Shown here in pieces: positions 24,130 to 33,300 of a DNA stretch of 64,000 nt. Each line of letters starts with the position of its first letter. The first letter of the stretch is position 1. Source of the DNA: Flavobacteriaceae bacterium PS02336. Lineage in GTDB: Bacteria; Bacteroidota; Bacteroidia; Flavobacteriales; Flavobacteriaceae. Location: assembly GCA_029960065.1 (NCBI GenBank), contig JASCOF010000004.1, forward strand, positions 372,001-436,000, given 5' to 3'. The position numbers and the translations under genes were made by a program. Below the pieces are notes generated by a model. It ran no database searches, was not told the DNA's origin, and was given only the letters and a program-made list of their open reading frames with translations.

Positions 24130-25272
24130 ATGAGACATTTATTATCGAAAATGATTTTTATAGCTTCTTTTTTTATTCTAACAGGTTGTAAGAAGAATGA
24201 AAATACAGCGACAGTAAAAACTGAAAATAGTAAAAACAGTATCGAATACGCAAGCGGACTTTCGATTGTGAAATATGATACGTATTCTGTTGTAACTGTC
24301 TCAAATCCATGGCCGAATGCCAATAAAGATTTCAAATATATTTTAAAAGAAAAGGATGCAAAAGTTCCAGATAGCCTTCAAGCTTATACTTCAATTCAGG
24401 TTCCGTTAACTTCTGTTGTGGTAACTTCAACGACTAATATTCCTTTTTTAGAAATGCTCGAAGTAGAAAGTAAATTGGTTGGATTTCCACATACCGATTA
24501 TATTTCATCTGAAAAAACAAGAGCATTAATTGACAAAGGTTCTGTGAAAAATGTTGGACAAAACGAAAAACTAAATATTGAGCAGTTAATTGAGTTATCT
24601 CCAGATTTGATTGTGACTTTTGGAGTTGATAATAATAATCCGATGCTGGACAATCTGAAAAAAAGTGGTTTAAATGTTTTAATTCAAGGAGATTGGATGG
24701 AACAATCACCGCTTGGAAAAGCAGAATGGATCAAGCTTTACGGTGCTTTATTTGGGAAAGAAGAGCAGGCGAAAGAGCTTTTTGATAAAATTGTAGAAAG
24801 TTACAATCAGGCAAAAAAATTGGTTGCTGATAAACCTTCGACTTCAAAAGTTTTGTACGGAACGATGTATGAAGATGTTTGGTATGTTGCGAAAGGAAAC
24901 AGCTGGGTGGCACAATTTATGAAAGATGCGCAAGCCAACTATTTATGGGCAGATTTAAAGGGGAGTGGAAGTGAAGGTTTATCTTTTGAAAAAGTTTTAG
25001 ATAAAGCGAAAAATGCCAATATATGGATTGCTTCGGGTTCGTTTAAAAATCTGGAGGAATTGCAAAAGGCAAATCCCCATTATGGAGAATTTGATGCTTT
25101 CAAAAATAAAAGCGTATATAATTTTGAAGGTAAATTAGGTGCAACTGGAGGAACTGTTTATTATGAATTGGCGCCAAGCCGTCCAGATTTGGTTCTGAAA
25201 GATTATATCAAAATTTTTCATCCTGATTTATTATCGAGTTACGAATTTACTTTCGCTTCAAAACTGAATTAA
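24130..25272 (+). CDS. btuF: Corrinoid ABC transporter substrate-binding lipoprotein
   Basis: 380 residues. Lipobox L-T-G-C (Cys near residue 20) then K-K-N-E-N. The protein follows the FecB/BtuF two-lobed plan: S-V-V-V-T-S-T-T-N-I-P-F-L-E-M-L early, LIELSPDLIVTFGVDN mid-lobe, a helical backbone, VLYGTMYEDVWYVAKGNS, and NIWIASGSFKN late. It captures corrinoid in the periplasm for BtuCD. It directly precedes btuC with a 1-base gap. No riboswitch is seen before it, unlike the receptor gene. Confidence 0.88.
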   Translation: MRHLLSKMIFIASFFILTGCKKNENTATVKTENSKNSIEYASGLSIVKYDTYSVVTVSNPWPNANKDFKYILKEKDAKVPDSLQAYTSIQVPLTSVVVTSTTNIPFLEMLEVESKLVGFPHTDYISSEKTRALIDKGSVKNVGQNEKLNIEQLIELSPDLIVTFGVDNNNPMLDNLKKSGLNVLIQGDWMEQSPLGKAEWIKLYGALFGKEEQAKELFDKIVESYNQAKKLVADKPSTSKVLYGTMYEDVWYVAKGNSWVAQFMKDAQANYLWADLKGSGSEGLSFEKVLDKAKNANIWIASGSFKNLEELQKANPHYGEFDAFKNKSVYNFEGKLGATGGTVYYELAPSRPDLVLKDYIKIFHPDLLSSYEFTFASKLN

Positions 25273-25273
25273 A

Positions 25274-26302
25274 TTGGCGAATAAAAAGAGAAATACCATC
25301 TTGTTTGTCATTTTGGCTTTAGGTCTTTTACTGATGTTTTTTGCAAGCATTAGTTTAGGATCTGTGATGATTCCGGTAAAAGATGTTTTTACGAGTTTAA
25401 CTGGAGGTCAGGCAACAAAATCGACTTGGGAATATATTATTATAAATTATCGTCTGCCAAAAGCCATTACGGCAGTTTTGGTTGGAAGCGGTCTTTCGAT
25501 CAGCGGTCTTTTGATGCAGACTTTATTTCGAAATCCGCTGGCAGGTCCGTATGTTTTAGGATTGAGTTCTGGTGCGAGTTTAGGAGTAGCTTTTGTAATT
25601 TTAGGAGCCAGTTTTCTACCGCCTTTTTTAAGTATTATCGCATTATCATCATACGGAATTGTATTGGCATCTACTGCCGGAAGCACATTGGTTTTATTAT
25701 TGGTTTTAGTGGTTTCTCAGAGACTTCGGGATACAATGGCGATTCTAATTGTGGGTTTAATGTTCGGAAGTTTTACCACAGCAATTGTAAGTGTGCTGAC
25801 TTATTTTAGCACGGCAGAACAATTGCAGAAGTTTACTTTCTGGTCAATGGGAAGTCTCGGAAATCTTTCTTGGCCGACAATTGGAATTTTAACAATTTGT
25901 GTTGGAATCGGACTGCTCTTAAGCGCCAAAAGCATAAAACCTTTAAATGCATTACTTCTTGGAGAAAATTACGCTAAAAGCATGGGTTTGAATTTTAAAC
26001 ACGCAAGATTAATAATCATTTTTGCAACGAGTATATTATCAGGAGCTATTACGGCTTTTGCAGGTCCAATCGCGTTTGTTGGATTAGCAGTCCCTCATAT
26101 TGCTAAACTCACGTTTCAAACCAGCAATCATACTATATTATTTTGGAGTACTTTATTTTTTGGTTCTATTATAATGTTGTTCTGTGATATTGTGTCACAA
26201 ATGCCAGGATTTGATGTTACGCTTCCAATTAACGCCATAACGTCTATAATTGGCGCGCCTGTGGTAATCTGGCTTTTAGTGAGGAAAAGAAATTTTCAAT
26301 AA
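25274..26302 (+). CDS. btuC: FecCD-family ABC permease, BtuC-like
   Basis: 342 residues with about 10 membrane helices. The start is a TTG (MANKKRNT): the next in-frame ATG falls inside the first helix. Family motifs: YRLPKAITAVLVGSGLSISG, QTLFRNPLAGPYVLGLSSGA and GPIAFVGLAVPHIAK, the last being the ABC-ATPase contact region. One base separates it from btuF. It forms the channel of the corrinoid importer. Confidence 0.88.
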   Translation: MANKKRNTILFVILALGLLLMFFASISLGSVMIPVKDVFTSLTGGQATKSTWEYIIINYRLPKAITAVLVGSGLSISGLLMQTLFRNPLAGPYVLGLSSGASLGVAFVILGASFLPPFLSIIALSSYGIVLASTAGSTLVLLLVLVVSQRLRDTMAILIVGLMFGSFTTAIVSVLTYFSTAEQLQKFTFWSMGSLGNLSWPTIGILTICVGIGLLLSAKSIKPLNALLLGENYAKSMGLNFKHARLIIIFATSILSGAITAFAGPIAFVGLAVPHIAKLTFQTSNHTILFWSTLFFGSIIMLFCDIVSQMPGFDVTLPINAITSIIGAPVVIWLLVRKRNFQ

Positions 26303-26310
26303 TTTGTTTA

Positions 26311-26380
26311 GGCACAGATTACACAGATTAACACAGATTTTTTTTAAATCATTTTAATCCTGTAATCTGTGGCAAAAGAA
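26311..26380. repeat. Interspersed CACAGATT inverted repeat (family 3)
   Basis: CACAGATTACA at 26313-26323 pairs with TGTAATCTGTG at 26361-26371; internal direct repeats of ACACAGATTA. A related copy lies at 58184-58252. It separates btuC from btuD. Confidence 0.7.
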
Positions 26381-26410
26381 AAAACTTAGAAACTCAGCAT
26401 CTTTAAAAAA

Positions 26411-27187
26411 ATGAAAGATATTCTAAAAACATCAAATCTAAATATTGGATATAAATCCAAAAAAGGAGTTACACTTATTGCCGAGAATCTGAATTTAAAT
26501 CTAACTTCAGGAAAACTATTTACATTAATCGGAGCAAACGGAATTGGAAAGTCAACTTTACTGAGAACCATTACAGGAATCCAGAAACCATTATCTGGGA
26601 ATGTTTATCTCAATGAAAAAAATATTTCAGACTATAAACCTTTAGAATTAGCGCAAAATTTAAGTTTGGTTTTAACAGAAAAATTGCCTCCAAGTAATCT
26701 TTCTGTTTTTGAATTAGTGGCGCTTGGCCGTCAGCCTTACACAAATTGGGTTGACAAATTGTCTAATGAAGATGTTGCAAAAGTTCAAGAAGCGATGCAA
26801 TTGACTCAAATAGAGCATTTAGCTTCAAAAAAGCATTTTCAAATTAGCGACGGACAATTACAAAAGGTATTGATTGCCAGAGCTTTGGCGCAAGATACGC
26901 CATTGATTATTTTAGATGAACCAACAACACATTTGGATTTACTGCATAAAGTTTCGCTATTCAAATTATTGAAAAAGCTAACGCAAGAAACTCAAAAGTG
27001 TATTTTGTTTTCAACACACGATATTGATCTTGCCATTCAATTGAGTGATGAAATGATTATGATGACGCCAGAAAATATCACACAAGATCAGCCTTGTAAT
27101 TTAATTTCAAACGGAAGTTTCAGCAATTTATTCAAAGATGAAAATATTGTTTTTGATGCTGAAAAAGGCAAGTTTATTGTGAATTAG
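26411..27187 (+). CDS. btuD: ABC transporter ATP-binding protein, BtuD/FhuC-like
   Basis: 258 residues. Walker A G-A-N-G-I-G-K-S-T at 41-49, Q-loop region LSLVLTEKLPPSNL, signature I-S-D-G-Q at 145-149 in place of L-S-G-G-Q, Walker B LIILDE at 165-170, and switch His in F-S-T-H-D. It is the third gene of the btuFCD-like set and energises the importer. The signature change is unusual but the glutamine and the second glycine remain. A 108-base gap with a repeat separates it from btuC, so coupling may be weaker. Confidence 0.88.
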   Translation: MKDILKTSNLNIGYKSKKGVTLIAENLNLNLTSGKLFTLIGANGIGKSTLLRTITGIQKPLSGNVYLNEKNISDYKPLELAQNLSLVLTEKLPPSNLSVFELVALGRQPYTNWVDKLSNEDVAKVQEAMQLTQIEHLASKKHFQISDGQLQKVLIARALAQDTPLIILDEPTTHLDLLHKVSLFKLLKKLTQETQKCILFSTHDIDLAIQLSDEMIMMTPENITQDQPCNLISNGSFSNLFKDENIVFDAEKGKFIVN

Positions 27188-27202
27188 TTTTTTCAGGAGT
27201 TT

Positions 27203-27276
27203 AATCCTGCTGTCCACTATATCTTTTGTGTTGAACCCCAACACAAAAGGATGCCGCTTCCATCAGGACTAGGATT
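27203..27276 (-). repeat. Structured repeat element, copy A (family 4)
   Basis: Read on the minus strand: AATCCT, then GATGGAAGCGGCATCC (27264-27249), a perfect hairpin CTTTTGTGTTG/CAACACAAAAG (27223-27249), GATATAGTGGACAGC (27223-27209) and AGGATT. The two conserved boxes recur in the same order at 58716-58824. It may be a structured RNA or a mobile repeat; it lies 3' of trmL on the same strand. Confidence 0.6.
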
Positions 27277-27324
27277 CTCTTTTCCGAAAGTCAATATCGA
27301 TTTACCAGTTAAACAAATAAACGA

Positions 27325-27783
27325 TTAAACATTTTTCAATCCAATTTGTCGCTTAGCTTCACCAACCACGAAAGCAACAGAATTCGCAATATTAAATGAT
27401 CTAATAAGCGGTGACATCGGAATCTTTAAATGATTTTCAAAACGTGCCATAAATGCTGCGCTTAAACCAACGCTTTCTTTTCCAAAAACTAACCAATCGC
27501 CATCTTGAAATTCATTTTGTAAATAGGACTTTTCAGAATGAGAACTCATCAAAAACACACGAGAATGATCTGGAATCTGTGCGATCCATTCTTCAATATT
27601 TTGATATTCAGTAACGTCAAGATGAACCCAATAATCCAATCCCGAACGTTTTAGGTTTTTATCGTTAATAACAAATCCGAAAGGATGAATTAAGTGAAGT
27701 CGGCTTTCTGTACCAACGCACAATCTTCCAATATTTCCAGTATTATTTGGTATCTCAGGTTCTACGAGAACTACGTTTAGCAT
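27325..27783 (-). CDS. trmL: tRNA (cytidine/uridine-2'-O-)-methyltransferase, SPOUT family
   Basis: 152 residues, single SPOUT domain. Signature phrases PEIPNNTGNIGRLC at residues 9-22, G-L-D-Y-W, WLVFGKESVGL near 98 and the knot-forming end IPMSPLIRSFNIANSVAFVV. TrmL methylates the wobble base of tRNA-Leu using SAM; that tRNA specificity is family knowledge. Downstream of a pseudouridine synthase gene on the same strand (22-base gap), giving a small RNA-modification pair. Confidence 0.92.
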   Translation of the reverse strand: MLNVVLVEPEIPNNTGNIGRLCVGTESRLHLIHPFGFVINDKNLKRSGLDYWVHLDVTEYQNIEEWIAQIPDHSRVFLMSSHSEKSYLQNEFQDGDWLVFGKESVGLSAAFMARFENHLKIPMSPLIRSFNIANSVAFVVGEAKRQIGLKNV

Positions 27784-27805
27784 TGTCGTTTATTTGTTAA
27801 TTTGT

Positions 27806-28378
27806 TTAATCGTTTAATCGGAAATCTGAGACTTCAAGAACTTCTCCCGCTTTTAAGTTTTGCAAATATACATTTCCTATTCGTACACGAACCAAACGAA
27901 GTGTTGGAAAACCAACTGCGGCAGTCATTTTTCGAACTTGGCGAAATTTTCCTTCTCTAATCGTAATCGAAGCCCACGAAGTTGGTCCATGACGTTCGTC
28001 TCTGATTTTTTTTGCTCTAATTCCAAAATCAGGAATTTCGTTTACTATAAAAGCTTTGCAGGGTTTTGTTTTGTATTTGCCTCCGTCAAGTCCGATTTCT
28101 ACACCTTTTTGGAGCCTTTCAATGGCTTCTGGAGTAATTACTCCGTCAACCTGAACATAATATTCTTTGTCAACTTTTTTACTTCGAACGAGTTCGCTCA
28201 TATTTCCATCAGTTGTCAATAAAAGCAGACCTTCAGAATCTTCGTCTAATCTTCCAATTGCCATTGTTCCCTCGGGGAAATCATGCAGTTCGCCCAAAAG
28301 CTTTTTCTTTCTTTTTAATTCATAGATAAATTGGCTTAAAAAGCCGTAAGGTTTAAAAAGAATGAAGTGTCTGTGCAT
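27806..28378 (-). CDS. Pseudouridine synthase, RsuA/RluE type
   Basis: 190 residues without an S4 domain, as in RluE. The catalytic loop G-R-L-D-E-D-S-E-G-L-L-L-L-T-T-D-G holds the nucleophilic Asp. Further family motifs are K-K-V-D-K-E-Y-Y-V-Q-V-D-G, and the C-terminal REGKFRQVRKMTAAVGFPTLRLVR in pieces. It isomerises uridine in RNA, probably 23S rRNA if RluE-like. Paired with trmL. Confidence 0.9.
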   Translation of the reverse strand: MHRHFILFKPYGFLSQFIYELKRKKKLLGELHDFPEGTMAIGRLDEDSEGLLLLTTDGNMSELVRSKKVDKEYYVQVDGVITPEAIERLQKGVEIGLDGGKYKTKPCKAFIVNEIPDFGIRAKKIRDERHGPTSWASITIREGKFRQVRKMTAAVGFPTLRLVRVRIGNVYLQNLKAGEVLEVSDFRLND

Positions 28379-28433
28379 TTTTAATTTTTTGCAAAGATAG
28401 TCCTTTCATAAAATTAAAAACGAATGTTTTTTA

Positions 28434-28643
28434 CTATAAGTTTCTCTCCAATTTCATCTTTTTCAGCCATTGGTACACAAACCAAATGGCTGTAATACTA
28501 AATAAGCCAATTAGAATAAAATAATAATTAGAAAAGAAATCGTGAAAATAACTTCCGACAAAAATATAGGCAGAAGCCATGCAAAGTTTGATTAGAATAA
28601 ATTCGGCATTAGACCAGCTGGTTTTGATTTTGAAGAAATTCAT
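28434..28643 (-). CDS. Small two-helix membrane protein, unknown
   Basis: 69 residues: MNFFKIKTSWSNAEF, a hydrophobic helix (about 17-33), a short polar turn with H-D-F-F-S-N-Y-Y, a second helix (40-57) and a basic tail K-K-M-K-L-E-R-N-L. I recognise no family. It looks real because the topology and positive-inside charges are regular and no other frame explains the region. Confidence 0.55.
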   Translation of the reverse strand: MNFFKIKTSWSNAEFILIKLCMASAYIFVGSYFHDFFSNYYFILIGLFSITAIWFVYQWLKKMKLERNL

Positions 28644-28793
28644 CGTGTCTAAATTAGTTAAACCTTAAAATGTTGTAAACTAATATAGTAAATTATGAAA
28701 GATAAACCTCTATTATCAAAAAGCAATGTTAAACCACTTCTTTTTGAAATTTAGAATTCGTAATATTAAGAAACAAACTAAAAGAATAAAGCT

Positions 28794-29168
28794 ATGGAAA
28801 CGAATAATTTAGGAACAAAAAAGATAAACGGCACTCAAAAAAATATAGATGAATCTAAAGGAAAAGACGTTTCGCATGATAAAGAATTAAAAGATGCTAA
28901 ATTGAACAGAGAGCTTGTTACAGACGAAGATGGAAATAAAAAAATTGTAGAAAGAGCCAGAAATGAAAACGAAGATATTAAAACAAAAATTTCTAAAACA
29001 TCTTCTCAGAATCCAAATTCAAATCGAGGAGTAGATACGGAAGAAGAGGCAAAAAAAACAGTTGAAAATAAAGACCGTAATTCAGACATTACAGCAAATA
29101 GATATCCAAATTCAAATCCAGAAAGTCATAAAGATCGCGGAAATATGAAATTGGATGAAGATGCCTAA
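28794..29168 (+). CDS. Hydrophilic, probably disordered protein, unknown
   Basis: 124 residues, no signal and no hydrophobic core: rich in K, E, D, N, S and T, with only a few large apolar residues. Segments DESKGKDVSHDKELKDAK and ANRYPNSNPESHKDRGN are typical of disordered stress-type proteins. No Cys or Trp. Next gene is an SDR oxidoreductase 153 bases on. No family recognised; a desiccation or general-stress role would be speculation. Confidence 0.55.
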   Translation: METNNLGTKKINGTQKNIDESKGKDVSHDKELKDAKLNRELVTDEDGNKKIVERARNENEDIKTKISKTSSQNPNSNRGVDTEEEAKKTVENKDRNSDITANRYPNSNPESHKDRGNMKLDEDA

Positions 29169-29321
29169 TAGTAATACGAAATTTTAACGAAATAAAAGCC
29201 ATTTAAATATCAAATAACATAACATTAGCGCTTAGCGTTAATCTTATTGTAAACTCTTCTGAAACCTTAATTTTGCTGGGATATCTTCGTAAATTTAGAT
29301 ATAATTTAAAAACATATTAAA

Positions 29322-30074
29322 ATGGCACTTTTAGAAAATAAAGTAGCATTTGTATCTGGCGGCGGTTCAGGAATTGGACGCGCAGTTGCAGAAGCCTACG
29401 CTCGTGAAGGAGCAAAAGTAGTAGTATCTGATATTAATGTTGAACACGGTGAAGAAACCGTAAAAATTATAAAGGAAAAAGGTGGAGAAGCTTTTTTTGT
29501 AAAAGGAGATTCTTCGAGCGCAAGTGATAATAAACATATGGTTGAGGTTACTGTTTCAAAATACGGAAGACTTGACATTGCCTGCAATAACGCAGGAATG
29601 GGCGGACCAGCAAAACCAACTGGAGAATATGAGCCGGAATCTTGGGATAAAGTAATTGCGCTGAATTTAAGCGGTGTTTTTTATGCCTGCCGATACCAAT
29701 TGGAACAAATGGAAAAAAATGGAGGAGGAAGCATTGTAAACATTGCCTCTATTCATGGACAAGTTGCTGCGCCAAACAGCGTTGCGTATACAGCAAGTAA
29801 ACATGGTGTTGTTGGTTTAACTAAAAACATTGCTGTAGAATATGCTCAGAAGAATATTCGATGTAATGCTGTTGGACCAGGTTATATTGAAACAGCGCTT
29901 TTAAAAGACAATTTAAATAAAGATATGATGAATGCTGTTGCAGCTAAATCTGCAATGAATCGTTTAGGAACAGCTGAAGAAATTGCAGAATTGGTAGTTT
30001 TCTTAAACTCTGATAAATCATCATTCACAACAGGAAGTTACATTATAGCCGATGGAGGATACACTGCGGTATAA
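29322..30074 (+). CDS. Short-chain dehydrogenase/reductase (classical SDR)
   Basis: 250 residues. N-terminal cofactor motif G-G-G-S-G-I-G at about 13-19, N-N-A-G near 90, catalytic Ser in N-I-A-S, and Y-T-A-S-K near 155-159. V-S-D-I-N after beta-2 (Asp at the adenosine-ribose site) favours NAD(H). C-terminus S-Y-I-I-A-D-G-G-Y-T is standard. The closest named groups are glucose 1-dehydrogenase-like and 3-oxoacyl-ACP reductase-like SDRs; the substrate cannot be fixed from sequence. Single gene with a terminator 33 bases after the stop. Confidence 0.85.
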   Translation: MALLENKVAFVSGGGSGIGRAVAEAYAREGAKVVVSDINVEHGEETVKIIKEKGGEAFFVKGDSSSASDNKHMVEVTVSKYGRLDIACNNAGMGGPAKPTGEYEPESWDKVIALNLSGVFYACRYQLEQMEKNGGGSIVNIASIHGQVAAPNSVAYTASKHGVVGLTKNIAVEYAQKNIRCNAVGPGYIETALLKDNLNKDMMNAVAAKSAMNRLGTAEEIAELVVFLNSDKSSFTTGSYIIADGGYTAV

Positions 30075-30106
30075 TTTTTTCAGAGAATACTATTTTTGAA
30101 TTAGGG

Positions 30107-30137
30107 AAAGCAGCAAGCGAAAGTTTGCTGCTTTTTT
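30107..30137 (+). terminator. Terminator after the SDR gene
   Basis: AAAGCAGCAAgC-GAAA-GtTTGCTGCTTT followed by TTTT. The rest of the 309-base gap to the next gene (to 30383) is AT-rich with no clear feature. Confidence 0.85.
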
Positions 30138-30383
30138 ATTTTATAAAAGTGCTGTTATTTGTAGGAAATACGGAGCTTTTAGACTTCTTTAATGGAATTT
30201 TTGTTTTGAATTATTTTCCGAATAATGTGTTTTTGATTGGTTTTAGTTCAATGAAATAACGGTTATGTTATCCTTTATTAAATTTTATTGATAAAAAGAT
30301 CAACATTAAGTTTATAGTTTTATAATATTAGCTTAACTTTAAAGGAGATAAATTTGACTTCTAAAAACTCTATTCTTTAACGT

Positions 30384-33300
30384 ATGAAAAAACTTTACTT
30401 ATCGCGCCTTTCTTTGGCTTTACTATTTTTGATTGGGGGATTTTCTGGAAATCTTTTTGCCCAGACAATGCCAGAGGCTCAATCTTTACCTTATAAGCAG
30501 GATTTTAAAGATTTGGCGGCAGCTTATCCTATTGGGATACAAGGATGGAACGCAAGTACACCTTCATCTGCAACTTTATCTACGCCTTCCTCTTTTACAA
30601 CGACAGTTTTATCAGATAAAACGATAGCTGCTGGTGGTTCAGTTACTTCTACTGGAGGAAATACTTATAATTTTAATGAAAAAATAGGTTTTTTGAATGC
30701 TGGGAGTTTCCTTGACCAATCAATAGCTCTTGCTTTAAAAACAACTGGTAATACGGCAATACAGGTTCAATACGATGTAATGGTTATTCGTAATCCATAC
30801 GGTACAGGAACTGGTACTAGTGCAGCTACTCGTATTAATGAGATGGCTTTACAATATCGAGTGGGTGAAACTGGGAATTTTATAACATTGCCTGGAACTT
30901 TTTTTCAAAATAATACAGTTACACGAACAAGTGAAAGCGTTGCATTGCAAAGCGAGAATTTCAAAATTATACTTCCTGCAGAATGTGATAACCAGCCAGT
31001 AGTTCAAATAAGATGGATCACCAGACAAGTTTCCGGAGGAGGGGCTCGTCCATCATTTGCAATTGATAATATTGATGTTCGTGAAAGTATTGATCATAAT
31101 CCTCCAGTAAATGTTTCAGGTTATCCAAAAGCAAATAATATTTTGGTCGAAAGTTTTGATTTTATCAATAAATTAGATGAAGCTGGAAAAACTTATTTTG
31201 TACTGCTTCCAAGCGGAAGTGCTGCGCCAACTGTTGCACAGGTAAAAGCTGGTCAAGACTCAAATGGCACAGCGGCTTTACAAGCAGGAAGTATAGATAT
31301 TATAGATCCTGCTCTAGAATATATCAAAACTTTTTCCGGACTTACTTTAAATACAAGTTATTCTGTTTTTTCTGTTTCTGAAGATACTTCTAATAATATT
31401 CAGGCAACAGTAAATAAAGTTGATGTTACTACTGCTAGTGCTGCAGTTCCAGTTTTAACAACTTCTACAGCAAGTTTAGATTTAGGTTTTTCGGAAGCAA
31501 ATTATGAAGCGAAAGTTTTAAGCTACCAAGTTGGGGCAAGTGATTTAACTCAAAATGTGGTTTTAACTTCTACAGCTAATTTTACAATTTCTAAAGATAA
31601 CAGCACATTTGCATCTTCTTTAACGTTTGTTGCTGCTGATTTTGCATCAAATGCTACTCCAACGGTTTATGTAAAATTTATTCCCAACAGTATTAATAGT
31701 TTTACTGGACAGATAACGCACGAATCGACTGGAGCTGTAACAAAAACGGTTACTTTGACAGGAATCGGAATCAATCCTTATAAACAGGATTTCAACGATC
31801 CAAATGTTTTAACAAACAGTGGATGGACACAATATAATGAAGCTGGACCAGTAAATAAATGGTCTTATACTTCAGTAGCCAGAAATGTAAATTCAGGAGC
31901 TGGTGCCGTTCTTGTGAATGGTTTTTCAGATAATGGGCCAAGTAAAGATTGGTTGATTTCACCTAAATTACGTTTAGATAATTTTGCAGCACTTCCATTG
32001 CTTTCTTTTTATTCTCGCAAATGGTATGCTGGTCCATCTTTGAAGTTAATGGTTTCTACAGATTATGATGGAATAAGCAGTCCAGCTACAGCGACGTGGA
32101 CAGAAATTAATGGCTCATTTCCAACTGTAACGGGAACTTATACACAATCTCAGTACATTAAGTTAAATGCTTACAAAACAGATCATACCTACATAGCTTG
32201 GGTTTACGAAACAACTGCAGGAAGTAATGCTGCAGAATGGTCTTTTGATGATTTTGCTATAACAAATGAAATTGGTTATGTAGACTCGAATCCTGTTTTA
32301 GATTTTGGAGTGGTACTTCCGAATACAGTTTCAGATTCTCAGTCATTTAATTTTAAGGCAGAAGGATATGGAGATATTACAATTACAGCTCCTGCTTCTT
32401 ATCAAATTTCAGCAGATAATGCTTCATTTGTAAACAGTATAACAATTACTGCTGCCGATGCTTTAGCAGGAAAAACACTTTTTGCAAAATTTGCACCAAC
32501 AGTAAAAGAATTTAAAATATCAGGGGCTTTAACTGTAACAGGAACTTCATTAAACAAGCAAGTTGGTTCATTGACTGGTTCTTCTTTACCAAAAACAGAT
32601 ACTTTTGATGTAGTAACTTACAATTTAGAATTTTTTGGTGCGCCGACTTCCGCTTATGGTCCTTCAGATAAGTCGTTACAGCTGGAAAATGTATCCAAAG
32701 TAATGAATAAATTAGACGCAGACGTTTATGTAGTTCAGGAAGTTTCTAGTGATGCTCAGATTGATGCTCTAATTCAGAAAATAAATGTAAACGGAAAAAC
32801 ATTTGAAAAGAGTATTTCTAATGTATGGTCTTATTCTTGGCAAGATCCGCCATCAGATCCAAATTTCCCGCCTCAGAAATTAGTAGTGCTTTATAATACG
32901 CAAACCGTAACAGTGAAAAAAACACGTGTCATGTTTGATAAGTTCTACACTGAATTGCGAAATGGGACCAAAACGTTGAATAATTATCCAGGTGCTAGCG
33001 ACAGTAACTTTTTCTCTTCTGGACGTCTGCCTTATATGGTAACAATAGAAACAAATGTTAATGGAGTTAAAAATGAAATTAATCTGATAGACCTTCATGC
33101 ACGTGCTAACAGCGGTACAGATATTTCACGTTATAACATGCGTAAGTATGATACACAAGTTTTAAAAGACAGCTTAGATGCACATTATGCAGACTCCAAT
33201 ATTATCCTTTTGGGAGATTATAATGATGATGTAAAAGCTTCTGTAATTGCTGGACAGCCGTCTTCTTATGAAGCATTTGTGACAGACACAAACAATTATA

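Noticed and set aside
24036..24335. 100-residue N-terminal extension of the CWC/DUF5522 gene with a membrane-like segment
   Set aside because: It runs antisense through the btuF coding region and promoter; the true domain begins at the ATG at 24035.
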